From Burkholderiaceae bacterium (lineage in GTDB: Bacteria; Pseudomonadota; Gammaproteobacteria; Burkholderiales; Burkholderiaceae_E), in contig JAHYJF010000089.1 of NCBI GenBank assembly GCA_019428955.1, positions 1 to 11,633 on the forward strand: DNA of 11,633 bases, written 5' to 3'. Below the pieces are notes generated by a model. It searched no databases, had not been told where the DNA came from, and saw nothing but the letters and a program-made list of their open reading frames with translations. How positions within the stretch are numbered: position 1 is the first letter of the stretch; the number at the start of each line of letters is the position of its first letter. The translations under genes were made by a program, and so were the position numbers. Of the stretch, positions 1 to 6,051 are shown in pieces.

Positions 1-2
1 CC

Positions 3-74
3 GGCACGCCCACCGCACCGCAGATTGCCGCCGCCCATGCCGCGCTGCTGACGCTCGGCATCCTCGTCCGCTAA
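3..74 (+). CDS. C-terminal end of a probable phage head decoration protein (lambda gpD-like), partial
   Basis: Only the last 23 codons are in the window, ending in TAA at 72-74. The tail reads HAALLTLGILVR, which resembles the usual C-terminus of lambda gpD-type decoration proteins that trimerise on the capsid surface. Its place directly before the major capsid gene is the lambda order D-E and is the main support. The identification rests on very little sequence, so it is tentative; any small protein encoded just before a capsid gene could occupy this position. Confidence 0.5.
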   Translation, partial: GTPTAPQIAAAHAALLTLGILVR

Positions 75-98
75 CCCCCCCAAATCAGGAGGCACCCC

Positions 99-1112
99 AT
101 GGCCACCATGGATATTTTCGAAGGCGATGCCTTCTCGATCATCGAACTCACACGTGCTCTCGAAAACATCCCATTCAAGCCCGCCACCCTGTCTGGGTCC
201 GGTCTGTTCGGCCCGCGCGGCGTCCGCTCGCGCACCGTTGTGATTGAGTCCCGCGACGGCACGCTGTCGCTGATCCCGTTCTCCGAACGCGGCTCGGCCT
301 ACGACCAGCAGACCCCGGAGCGCCGCGATGTGCGGGCGTTTGTCTGCCGCCAGTTCAAGAAACAGGACGTGATCTGGGCTTCGGAAATCCAGCAGGTGCG
401 CGACTTCGGCAGCGACTCCGCCACCCAGCAGGTCCAGGCCGAGGTCGCCCGCAAGCTGGGCCGGTTGCGGGGCGACGCCGAAGCCACGTTTGAATACCAC
501 CTCTTCAATGGCATCCAGGGGCTGGTCAAAGACCCGCGCGATGGGGCCACGGTTGTGAACTACTTCACCGAGTTTGGCATCACCCCGGCCACCGAGGTGG
601 ATTTTGATCTCGACAACGCCACCCCGGCCTCGGGTGCCTTGCGCAAACGCTGCCAGGCGCTCATTGAGAGCGTCGAGGACACCATGGGCGGCCTGGCCAC
701 CGGTGCCATCGCGCTGCGCGCTGAATGCGGCTCGGCCTTTTTCGCCGATCTGGTGGCGCACAAGGAAGTGCGCGAGACCTACCTCAACACCGCCGCCGCC
801 GCCGATCTGCGGTCGCGCATCGCCGACGAGGTCAGCTTCGGCGGCATCACCTTCCGCCGCTACCGGGGCGGGGCGGGCTTTGGCGTGGGGACTGACAAGG
901 CGGTGTTCTATCCCGAAGGCATCGACGGGCTCTTCGAGATCTACCATGCCCCCGCCGACACCTTCGAGACCGTGAACACGCTGGGCCAGCCGCTCTATGC
1001 GCGGATGATCCCCGACCGCGACCGCGACGAATGGGTGCGGCTTGAGATCGAAAGCAATCCGCTGCCGATCTGCACCCGGCCCCAGGTGCTGCGACAGGCC
1101 CGGCGGACGTGA
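99..1112 (+). CDS. Phage major capsid protein, lambda gpE family
   Basis: This 337-residue protein is the shell subunit of the phage head. Its length is close to lambda gpE (about 341 residues). Recognisable family features are the N-terminal segment MDIFEGDAFSIIELTRAL, the central part that handles the GIQGLVKDPRDGATVVNYF turn at about residues 139-157, and a C-terminal half ending in a basic tail. The start is set by AGGAGG at 87-92, 6 nt before ATG 99. The stop overlaps the next gene by one base (TGATG at 1110-1114), showing translational coupling. It follows a decoration-like gene and precedes a head-tail joining gene, as in lambda. The frame is intact with no visible damage. Confidence 0.93.
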   Translation: MATMDIFEGDAFSIIELTRALENIPFKPATLSGSGLFGPRGVRSRTVVIESRDGTLSLIPFSERGSAYDQQTPERRDVRAFVCRQFKKQDVIWASEIQQVRDFGSDSATQQVQAEVARKLGRLRGDAEATFEYHLFNGIQGLVKDPRDGATVVNYFTEFGITPATEVDFDLDNATPASGALRKRCQALIESVEDTMGGLATGAIALRAECGSAFFADLVAHKEVRETYLNTAAAADLRSRIADEVSFGGITFRRYRGGAGFGVGTDKAVFYPEGIDGLFEIYHAPADTFETVNTLGQPLYARMIPDRDRDEWVRLEIESNPLPICTRPQVLRQARRT

Positions 1113-1444
1113 TGAATGCCGTCGCCGCAGCGCTGGACGCGCTGTTCGCCGATCCCAACATCGGCGTGGACGCGGTCTACATCGCCGGGGGCGGCGCGCC
1201 GGCTCTCGTGCGCGTCGTCGCCAGGCGCGCGGACGCCATAACGGACTTCGGCGATGCGCGGCTCTGGTCGGAGACCACGCGGGTGGACCTACGCGTCGCC
1301 GAGGTGCCGAACCCGCGTCCGGGCGACCGGATCGAGATCCCCGAATCGGACCCGGGGCAGGCTGGCGAGGCCTTCCTCATCCAGGGCGAGCCGGTCCGCG
1401 ACCGCGAGCGGCTGGTGTGGACCGTCGACCTGAGGCCAGCATGA
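1112..1444 (+). CDS. Probable phage head-tail joining/attachment protein (lambda FII-like position)
   Basis: This 110-residue protein begins with an alanine-rich helix (MNAVAAALDALFADPNIGVDA) followed by beta-strand-rich sequence with repeated short polar turns, such as PRPGDRIEIPES and FLIQGEPVRDRERLVWTVDLRPA. The size matches lambda gpFII (117 residues), and the gene lies directly between the capsid gene and a tail-completion gene, where a head-tail connector is expected. The ATG at 1112 overlaps the capsid stop; an in-frame GTG at 1109 is the alternative start. Its own stop overlaps the next ATG (ATGA, 1441-1444). The assignment rests on size, fold-like composition and gene order rather than on a diagnostic motif. 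Confidence 0.6.
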   Translation: MNAVAAALDALFADPNIGVDAVYIAGGGAPALVRVVARRADAITDFGDARLWSETTRVDLRVAEVPNPRPGDRIEIPESDPGQAGEAFLIQGEPVRDRERLVWTVDLRPA

Positions 1445-2073
1445 AGATCGACGTGAAAATCGCAGGAGGCATCGTGGCGCTGATGCGCGCCGAAGTGGCG
1501 GCGGGCCAGAAGGCGGTCTCGACCACCATGGCCCAAGCCGGTGCCAGCCTCAAATCTGCGTGGCGGACGCAGATCACCGGCGCGGGTCTGGGTCAGCGGC
1601 TGGCCAATACCATCCGGTCGCAGACCTATCCCAAGGGCCGCAACAGCCTCGACGCAGCGGCGCTGGTCTGGTCGAACGCACCGGTGATCATCGGCGCACA
1701 TGACACCGGGCCGCTGATCCGCTCGGCCAGTGGTTTATGGCTGGCGATCCCGCTGCCCGCCGCAGGAAAGGCGCTGGGCGGCAAGCGCGTCACGCCGGGC
1801 ATGTGGGAGCAAAAAACCGGCCTGAAGCTGCGCTTCGTCTATCGCAGGCGGGGGCCGAGCCTCATGGTGGCTGATGCGGTGCGACTGAACACGCTCGGCC
1901 AGGCTGCGGTCTCGAAGTCAAAGACCGGACGCGGTCAGGTGACAGCCCCGATTTTCATTCTGGTGCGCCAGGTTAAACTGCCCAAACGGCTCGATCTTGC
2001 CCGCGACGCCGAGCGGGCGCAGGGCGCCATTCCGGGCAGCATCGTGCGCAACTGGGCGGAGGATCACCTCTGA
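1441..2073 (+). CDS. DUF6441 family phage protein, probable tail-completion protein (lambda gpZ-like position)
   Basis: The protein has 210 residues. From memory it matches the DUF6441 family found in rhodobacterial prophages: an N-terminal coiled region (about residues 10-45), the central block GLGQRLANTIRSQTYPKG, then GLWLAIPLPAAGKALGGKRVTP, LRFVYRRRGPSLMV, and a C-terminal FILVRQVKLPKRLDL followed by a helix ending IVRNWAEDHL. Its place two genes after the capsid gene and before a tail-terminator-like gene suggests a role in preparing the tail end for head joining, like lambda gpZ; that role is inferred. ATG 1441 overlaps the previous stop by 4 nt. The frame is complete. Cotranscription with the next phage gene is interrupted by a toxin-antitoxin pair. 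Confidence 0.75.
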   Translation: MKIDVKIAGGIVALMRAEVAAGQKAVSTTMAQAGASLKSAWRTQITGAGLGQRLANTIRSQTYPKGRNSLDAAALVWSNAPVIIGAHDTGPLIRSASGLWLAIPLPAAGKALGGKRVTPGMWEQKTGLKLRFVYRRRGPSLMVADAVRLNTLGQAAVSKSKTGRGQVTAPIFILVRQVKLPKRLDLARDAERAQGAIPGSIVRNWAEDHL

Positions 2074-2081
2074 CGCCTTGG

Positions 2082-2110
2082 TGGACATGAGATAGCCGTT
2101 AGCATATATT
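2082..2110 (+). promoter_or_regulatory. Sigma-70-like promoter for parDE
   Basis: TGGACA (2082-2087) and TATATT (2105-2110) are separated by 17 nt. Each hexamer matches the sigma-70 consensus at five of six positions. This is the only AT-rich patch between two GC-rich genes and lies 26 nt before the parD ATG, so it fits an independent promoter for the toxin-antitoxin pair. ParD normally represses its own promoter, so an operator is expected to overlap it, though no clear palindrome is visible. Confidence 0.5.
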
Positions 2111-2135
2111 GCCAATGATGTTGAAGGAGCATGCC

Positions 2136-2393
2136 ATGGCCACCAGAAACGTCGTCTTGACCGATACCCAGTCCGATCTCGTCGACCGGTTGGTCAGTTC
2201 CGGCCGCTACCAGAACGCCAGCGAAGCCTTGCGGGCCGGGCTGCGCCTGCTGGAACGCGAGGAATCGGAACTTGGGGCGTTGCGTGACCGGCTCACAACC
2301 GGGATTGAACAGGCGCGCGCCGGGCAACTGGCAGAAGGCAGTGGTGAGGACGCGGTGCGCCGCGCCTTTGCAGCAGCACGAACTGCCCGTTGA
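2136..2393 (+). CDS. parD: ParD-family antitoxin (type II toxin-antitoxin system)
   Basis: This 85-residue protein opens with MATRNVVLTDTQSDLVDRLV, a ribbon-helix-helix segment that dimerises and binds operator DNA, followed by SGRYQNASEALRAGLRLLE, the conserved second helix region of ParD/CC2985-type antitoxins. The C-terminal half (about residues 38-85) is charged and probably disordered until it wraps the toxin. The start at 2136 is chosen over upstream in-frame codons because GAAGGAG (2123-2129) is spaced 6 nt before it. The stop overlaps the toxin start (TGATG at 2391-2395), the usual coupling that lets antitoxin be made in excess. The pair sits inside a prophage tail operon and probably acts as an addiction or superinfection-exclusion cargo; that purpose is inferred. 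Confidence 0.9.
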   Translation: MATRNVVLTDTQSDLVDRLVSSGRYQNASEALRAGLRLLEREESELGALRDRLTTGIEQARAGQLAEGSGEDAVRRAFAAARTAR

Positions 2394-2725
2394 TGTCGCG
2401 TCCGTGGCGCCTGACCAAACAGGCTGAGGCCTCTCTTCTTGAGATCGCGCTTTGGACCTTCGAAACCTTCGGGCCCCGGCAAGCTGCGGCCGACGAGGAA
2501 GATCTGATCGCCAGGTGCCGTGAAATCGCATCGGGAACAGCGATAACGCGGGGCTGCCGTCAGCTGATCAATCCCGACTTGGCTGAAGACCTTCGGTTCA
2601 CGCGATCCGGCCAGCACTTTATCGTGTTCATTGAGGATGCGGCGCAGGTGATCATCGTGGATTTCCTGCACAGCAGATCCGATCTGCCGGGGAAACTTGC
2701 CGCGCTCTCCGTTCGCGGAACCTGA
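2393..2725 (+). CDS. parE: ParE/RelE-superfamily toxin
   Basis: This 110-residue protein has the ParE pattern: N-terminal WRLTKQAEASLLEIALWTFETFG (helical hairpin), a middle segment with the arginines of CREIASGTAITRGCRQLI, and a C-terminal beta sheet ending RFTRSGQHFIVFIED...IVDFLHSRSDLPGKL, where the H-x-R-x-D block is typical of ParE toxins. Proteins of this family usually poison DNA gyrase, although some RelE relatives cut mRNA; the sequence favours ParE. ATG 2393 overlaps the parD stop by one base. No frameshift or stop is seen, so the toxin looks functional and needs the antitoxin to be harmless. The pair is probably transcribed from the promoter at 2082-2110. Confidence 0.88.
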   Translation: MSRPWRLTKQAEASLLEIALWTFETFGPRQAAADEEDLIARCREIASGTAITRGCRQLINPDLAEDLRFTRSGQHFIVFIEDAAQVIIVDFLHSRSDLPGKLAALSVRGT

Positions 2726-3153
2726 CGGACAGCCTCCTGAAAGCGCCACAACCGATGAATTGGCCCGCCTGACACTGTCGGCGGCAGGAAAGAACCATGC
2801 CCACCCCCCGCGAAACCATCCTCACTGCCCTTCACGCGGCGCTCTCGACCCTTCCCGCCACCGCGCTACGCGGTGACGTCCTTCCCGAACGTGTGCCAAC
2901 CGCAGGCCTCCTGATCCTGCGCGACGGCGAGCCAGGGGAGCCGGAGGTGACGTTGTCGCCGCTGCGCTATCACTACCAGCACCGCGCCGAGATCGAGGTG
3001 GTGGTGCAAGGTGCCGACCGTGACGCGGCCTTCGATACCCTCTGCGCCAGCATCGGCACCGCGCTTGCCGCCGACCGCACGCTGGGCGGTCTTTGCGACT
3101 GGGTCGAGGCGGAAGCGCCGCGCCCGGTCGATCTTCCTGTCGAAGGCGCGGCG

Positions 3154-3163
3154 GCCCTGAAGG
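3154..3163. repeat. Target-site direct repeat, left copy
   Basis: GCCCTGAAGG at 3154-3163 is repeated exactly at 4556-4565, immediately outside the two ends of the IS256-family element. IS256-family elements usually duplicate 8 or 9 bp; the 10-bp match may include a chance base at the junction. Confidence 0.85.
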
Positions 3164-3190
3164 GTCGTGTCTCGAATGTGGTGGAAATTC
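3164..3190. repeat. Left terminal inverted repeat of the IS256-family element
   Basis: It starts GTCGTGTC and ends TGGTGGAAATTC. It matches the reverse complement of 4529-4555 at 24 of 27 positions; the mismatches are at positions 9, 13 and 15 from the tip. Confidence 0.9.
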
Positions 3191-3228
3191 TCTGGCGGCG
3201 ATCTCCGGGCATTGGGATTTGGACCTGA

Positions 3229-4455
3229 TCAGGCGACGAGGTCAAGGGTGATTGGTTCGATAGGCTGATCGAGGGTTTGCCACCCATCGACCTTGCGCAT
3301 CTGGATCTGGCCGGAGGCGAGCAGAGCCCAGAGGAGCATCGGCACGGTTTCCGCGCAGGGGAGCACGGTCTGGGTTTTGACGCGGCGGCGGAATTCCTCG
3401 TTCAGCCGCTCGATCGCGTTCGTTGTCCGCGCCGATTTCCATTGTGACGGGTCGAGCCGCGTGAAGGTGAACAGGCGATCCCCGGCCTCTTCCAGGCTAT
3501 CGGCGACAGCGCGGCACTTCAGCCGCCATTTGCGCAGAAAAGCCTTGCGGCGGGTCTCAATTTCGACCGCGGTGTCGGCGTAGATCATGTCGCGATAGTC
3601 GTTGCCCAGTTCCTCATGCATGTGCTTGGGGGCGTGGGCCAGCAGGTTGCGGTGCTTGTGAACCGTGCAGCGCTGGATCGGCAGGTCGTCGCCCCAGAGC
3701 GCCACCAACGCGGCCTCCAGGCCCGGGGCACCGTCGACAATCACGAATTCGGGCCGCTTCAGGCTGCAGGCGTCGAGATCGTCGAGGAACTGTCGCCACG
3801 CTGCCGTGCTCTCCCCTCCCATGTTCCTGATTGATAACAGCACCTTCTGCCCGTCGCGGCGCACACCGATGGCCGCCAGCACCGAGATGTTCGTGGCCTT
3901 CCGGTCCAGCCGCGTCCTGATCACGGTGCCGTCGAGAATGAGACGGATGATGTCCTCATCCGCGAGGCTGCGGGCGCACCAGGCGTCCCAGTCCCCCTTC
4001 ACCTTGCGCCAGGCGCGGCTGACCACGTCTTTGCTGACGGCCCCCTTGAACAGCGCATAGAGCGCGCGCTTCACACGCCGCGTGTTGGTGCCCGAGAGAT
4101 AAACCGACGCAATCAGCGCCTCGGCCGTCCTGGTCAGGCGCTGGTAGCGCGGCAGCGCCTTCGAGCGCCATTCGCTGACCTTGCCGGCTTCGTCCGCGAT
4201 CCGGGCACGCGGCACGCTGATCGTCTCAGAGCCGAATGTCCCGGTGATCTGGCGATCCCGCTTGCCGTGGCGATAGCCCTTTGCCGCCCCAGCCTCCCGG
4301 CCATACCGCAAACGGCCAAGAAAGCCGTCGAGTTCTTCGTTGAAAACCGCCTCGATGGTGCTGCGGATGTTGGCCCGAAGCCGATCCTCGATCGGATCGA
4401 AGCCTTCGTCGCAAGCGAGTAGCGAAAACGCGCTGGTGTCTGTAATCTGGTTCAT
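3229..4455 (-). CDS. IS256-family (mutator-type) DDE transposase
   Basis: This 408-residue protein is full length for the family. The catalytic residues are visible: D175 in LILDGT, D241 in VIVDGAPGLEAAL, and E349 in TTNAIERLNEEFRRR. The family C-x2-H signature (C263/H266 in IQRCTVHKHRNL) follows the second D. An N-terminal DNA-binding region with the YRHGKRDRQITGTFGSETISVPRAR block spans about residues 60-85. It cuts the element out as a circle-forming donor and inserts it elsewhere. The start at 4455 has AGGAG (4464-4468) 8 nt upstream. Transcription runs opposite to the phage operon. It is clearly different from the second IS256-family N-terminus at 6736, so the two are not copies of one element. 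Confidence 0.96.
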   Translation of the reverse strand: MNQITDTSAFSLLACDEGFDPIEDRLRANIRSTIEAVFNEELDGFLGRLRYGREAGAAKGYRHGKRDRQITGTFGSETISVPRARIADEAGKVSEWRSKALPRYQRLTRTAEALIASVYLSGTNTRRVKRALYALFKGAVSKDVVSRAWRKVKGDWDAWCARSLADEDIIRLILDGTVIRTRLDRKATNISVLAAIGVRRDGQKVLLSIRNMGGESTAAWRQFLDDLDACSLKRPEFVIVDGAPGLEAALVALWGDDLPIQRCTVHKHRNLLAHAPKHMHEELGNDYRDMIYADTAVEIETRRKAFLRKWRLKCRAVADSLEEAGDRLFTFTRLDPSQWKSARTTNAIERLNEEFRRRVKTQTVLPCAETVPMLLWALLASGQIQMRKVDGWQTLDQPIEPITLDLVA

Positions 4456-4528
4456 GGCGTGATCTCCTGTGGCGGTGCTAGCCGCCGGTTGGGTGGGTTT
4501 CAGATCACCCGGAGATTACGCCGCCCTC

Positions 4529-4555
4529 GAATTTCCACCAGACTCGCGACACGAC
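4529..4555. repeat. Right terminal inverted repeat of the IS256-family element
   Basis: This is the reverse-complement partner of 3164-3190 (24 of 27 identical), ending GACACGAC at 4555 and followed directly by the second copy of the target duplication. Confidence 0.9.
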
Positions 4556-4565
4556 GCCCTGAAGG
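4556..4565. repeat. Target-site direct repeat, right copy
   Basis: It is an exact copy of 3154-3163, directly after the right IS end. Collapsing the two copies restores the phage gene frame. Confidence 0.85.
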
Positions 4566-4618
4566 CGGCGGTGATTACTGTCGTGCTGCATTACACCACT
4601 GCCGACCCGCTCGCCTGA
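4566..4618 (+). pseudogene. Detached 3' end of the interrupted tail-terminator-like gene
   Basis: Read in the frame set by joining to 3163, these bases encode the end of LKAAVITVVLHYTTADPLA followed by TGA at 4616-4618. There is no start codon or ribosome site of its own, so it is not expressed as a protein. The ending HYTTADPLA is like the usual C-terminus of this small tail protein in related prophages (from memory), which supports the reconstruction. Confidence 0.8.
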
Positions 4619-4660
4619 TCCGGGTCGCTGACCTGACACCCAAAACCCCAGGAGACCCCC

Positions 4661-5086
4661 ATGGCACGTGCGCAAGGCGCGCGGGCGCAGATGGCGCTTG
4701 CGTTCGAGACCGTTTATGGCACGCCGCCCGCCAGCGGCTACAAGCTGATGCCCTTCGCGCGGGCAACGCTCGGGGCGGAGCAGCCGCTGCAGGCCTCGGA
4801 ACTCTTGGGCTACGGCCGCGATCCACTGGCCCCGATCAAGGACGCGGTGACGGCGGATGGCGAGGTGGTGGTGCCGATCGATGTCGAGGCCTTCGGCTAC
4901 TGGCTGAAGGCGGCATTCGGGGCGCCCGCGACCTCGGGCACCACGCCCAAGACGCATACCTTCCAGTCGGGCAACTGGACCTTGCCCTCGATGGCGATCG
5001 AGGTGGCGATGCCCGAGGTGCCGCGGTTCGCGATGTATGCGGGCTGCATGCTCGATCAGATCAGCTTGCATGTTGATTTGCACTGA
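4661..5086 (+). pseudogene. Phage tail tube protein (lambda gpV position), truncated by an IS21-family end
   Basis: The frame gives 141 residues beginning MARAQGARAQMALAFETVYG, with AGGAG at 4650-4654 before ATG 4661. The segments LLGYGRDPLAPIKDAVTADG, VVVPIDVEAFGYWLKAAFG and TFQSGNWTLPSMAIEVAMPE are typical of tail-tube proteins in rhodobacterial lambda-like prophages, which are clearly longer. Native sequence runs to about 5070 (CMLDQISL); the final HVDLH and stop come from the IS end that starts at 5071. The rest of the gene is absent from the window, so this is a broken gene rather than a short homologue. Loss of the tail tube alone would prevent making an infectious siphophage. Confidence 0.85.
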
Positions 5087-5120
5087 GAAGCGACCCGGGT
5101 TTTCCATCGAGAATTGACCC
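5085..5120. repeat. Internal direct repeats of the IS21-family terminus
   Basis: GAGAAGCGACCC (5085-5096) and GAGAATTGACCC (5109-5120) agree at 10 of 12 positions. An inverted GGGTCAAT lies at 5151-5158. Multiple short repeats near each end are characteristic of IS21-family elements and are probably transposase binding sites. Confidence 0.6.
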
Positions 5121-5209
5121 ACCTTTGATTAAGGATTTTGGGTCATGCTTGGGTCAATGGCGAGTTTCACTCCTTCTTTTTTCGGGCCGCCGCGGCTGAA
5201 CTTGCCTTA

Positions 5210-5227
5210 GGGTCTGTTGAGTATCAG
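5210..5227. repeat. Left terminal inverted repeat of the IS5-family element
   Basis: GGGTCTGTTGAGTATCAG matches the reverse complement of 6034-6051 at 17 of 18 positions. The transposase stop codon (5224-5226) lies within this repeat. Confidence 0.9.
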
Positions 5228-5646
5228 CGAGAGTTGATGAGTGCGGCGACTGCATAGATCATTGCTTTGAAGTATGTGTCGGTCTTGTCCGCTCGCATGG
5301 AGATGCGCTTGAACTCTTTGAGTTTACAGAAGAAGTTCTCAATCAGGTGGCGACATTTGTAGATGTCCGGGTCGATGGCCAAGGGTTTGCAGCGCCTTGG
5401 GTGTTGCGAAATGCAGATCAGCGCCCCGCGTGCATTCATCTCTGCGATGATCCAATTGCTGTCGAAGGCCTTGTCGGCCAGCATCGCATCGAAACTGATG
5501 CCGTCGATCAAGGGGGCCACGCCGACCGTGTCAAAACGGTGTCCCGGCAGCAAGACGAAGCGCACGAGGTTGCCCAGAGCATCCGTCAGCGCCAGTATCT
5601 TGGTGGTCCAGCCGCCCTTCGACTTGCCTATCGCCTGACTTTGAGT
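5224..5646 (-). CDS. IS5-family transposase, C-terminal frame (orfB)
   Basis: This frame begins in effect at the slippery stretch and reads TQSQAIGKSKGGWTTKILAL, then LVRFVLLPGHRFDTVG, the second catalytic aspartate in MLADKAFDSN, and the third acidic residue in HLIENFFCKLKEFKRISMRADK, before a C-terminal Y-F-K-A-M helix. It contains the second half of a DDE catalytic domain and has no ribosome site of its own. It is read one base back (-1) relative to orfA, so a full transposase of about 257 residues needs either ribosomal frameshifting or would have to be rejoined by a one-base change. An in-frame GTG near 5565 exists but would drop the start of the domain. Confidence 0.85.
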   Translation of the reverse strand, partial: TQSQAIGKSKGGWTTKILALTDALGNLVRFVLLPGHRFDTVGVAPLIDGISFDAMLADKAFDSNWIIAEMNARGALICISQHPRRCKPLAIDPDIYKCRHLIENFFCKLKEFKRISMRADKTDTYFKAMIYAVAALINSR

Positions 5647-5981
5647 CCCCCTTTTGAGCCCTGTCCATGGCGGTGAACCTTGACGATGGTGCCGTCGATC
5701 ATCGCCATTTCCATATCGGGTTCCTCAGACAAGGCATTGAAAATGCGCTCGAAGACCCCCGCAATACCCCAATCCCGGAATCGCCGGTAGACCGAGTTCC
5801 ACTTGCCAAACTCACCCGGAAGGTCGCGCCATTGCGCCCCAGTCCGGGCGATCCAGAACACGGCTTCCAGAAACAAACGGGCATCACCGCCTGTCCGACC
5901 CGGATCCGACTTCTTGCCCAGACAGTGCGGTTCGATCTTCCCCCACTGTCGATCCGTGATGATGTAGCGATCAATCGGCAT
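5628..5981 (-). CDS. IS5-family transposase, N-terminal frame (orfA)
   Basis: The frame encodes 117 residues. The N-terminal part, PIDRYIITDRQWGKIEPHCLG, and WIARTGAQWRDLPGEFGKWNSVYRRFRDW form the DNA-binding half typical of IS427-group transposases. The first catalytic aspartate is D96 in MAMIDGTIVKVHRHGQG. GGGGAGG (5987-5993) lies 5 nt before the ATG. The frame ends at TAG (5628-5630) shortly after a run AAAAGGGGG where the orfB frame takes over. OrfA alone lacks two catalytic residues; on its own it could act as a DNA-binding regulator, as in other frameshifting IS elements. Confidence 0.88.
   Translation of the reverse strand: MPIDRYIITDRQWGKIEPHCLGKKSDPGRTGGDARLFLEAVFWIARTGAQWRDLPGEFGKWNSVYRRFRDWGIAGVFERIFNALSEEPDMEMAMIDGTIVKVHRHGQGSKGGLKVRR
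5647..5655 (-). other. Probable -1 frameshift site between the IS5-family orfA and orfB
   Basis: On the coding strand the sequence is AAAAGGGGG, read TCA-AAA-GGG-GGA in orfA. The tRNA on AAA can re-pair after slipping one base back, moving ribosomes into the orfB frame (AGG-GGG-ACT-CAA). The homopolymer run is where a -1 change is needed to restore the family sequence GQG-K-GG-TQSQAIG. A simple one-base loss in the G run would look the same. Confidence 0.55.
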
Positions 5982-6033
5982 CCAAACCTCCCCTTTGGGA
6001 AGCTTGAATCAGAATTCAGAGCAATTGGGAATC

Positions 6034-6051
6034 CTGATACTCAACAGGCCC
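6034..6051. repeat. Right terminal inverted repeat of the IS5-family element
   Basis: This is the reverse-complement partner of 5210-5227 with a single mismatch (C for T at position 4 from the tip). Confidence 0.9.

Larger units (their letters stand above)
2797..3228 (+). pseudogene. Phage tail-terminator-like protein (lambda gpU position), 3' end disrupted by an IS256-family insertion
   Basis: The reading frame encodes 143 residues, but only the first 122 codons (to 3162) are native phage sequence; the last 21 residues (GRVSNVVEILWRRS and on) come from the IS left end. AGGAAAG (2786-2792) precedes ATG 2797. The native part has an N-terminal helix (PRETILTALHAALSTLP) followed by beta-rich sequence (LLILRDGEPGEPEVTLSPL, YQHRAEIEVVVQG), fitting small tail-end proteins of this cluster. 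Joining 2797-3163 to 4566-4618 gives exactly 140 codons: 139 residues ending LKAAVITVVLHYTTADPLA. That is close to lambda gpU (131). The insertion removes 17 C-terminal residues, probably breaking the protein. The gpU role is inferred from gene order and size. Confidence 0.7.
3164..4555 (-). mobile_element. Complete IS256-family insertion sequence, 1392 bp
   Basis: The element is bounded by 27-bp imperfect inverted repeats (3164-3190 and 4529-4555, 24 of 27 identical, tip GTCGTGTC) and flanked by a 10-bp direct repeat. It carries one transposase gene on the - strand that fills most of its length. The size, single mutator-type transposase and short target duplication are normal for the IS256 family. 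Intact ends, an intact transposase and a perfect target duplication indicate a recent, probably still mobile copy. It sits inside a phage tail gene. Confidence 0.93.
5210..6051 (-). mobile_element. IS5-family (IS427-type) insertion sequence, 842 bp, inserted in istB
   Basis: The ends are 18-bp inverted repeats (5210-5227 and 6034-6051) differing at one position and beginning GGGYCTGTTGAGTATCAG. A TA dinucleotide lies on each side (5208-5209 and 6052-6053), as expected for the short target duplication of the IS427 group. Removing 5210-6053 restores the istB reading frame across SFRFKASSA, which proves the insertion point. The transposase is encoded on the - strand in two frames. The element entered after the IS21-family element was already in place. 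Confidence 0.92.

Noticed and set aside
1042..1440. Extended N-terminus of the DUF6441 frame reaching back to 1042
   Set aside because: The extension is arginine-rich shadow sequence of the overlapping joining gene. ATG 1441 overlaps the previous stop and gives the family-like start.
2101..2135. Longer ParD starting upstream at 2109
   Set aside because: It would add MPMMLKEHA encoded by the promoter and ribosome-site region; ATG 2136 has correct spacing from GAAGGAG and gives the usual ParD start.
2725..2796. Possible extra gene or terminator between parE and the tail-terminator-like gene
   Set aside because: The 71-nt gap has only a ribosome site for the next gene and no stable hairpin followed by T residues.
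3293..4060. Frames on the + strand inside the IS256-family element
   Set aside because: They are antisense to a full-length transposase that has all catalytic residues.
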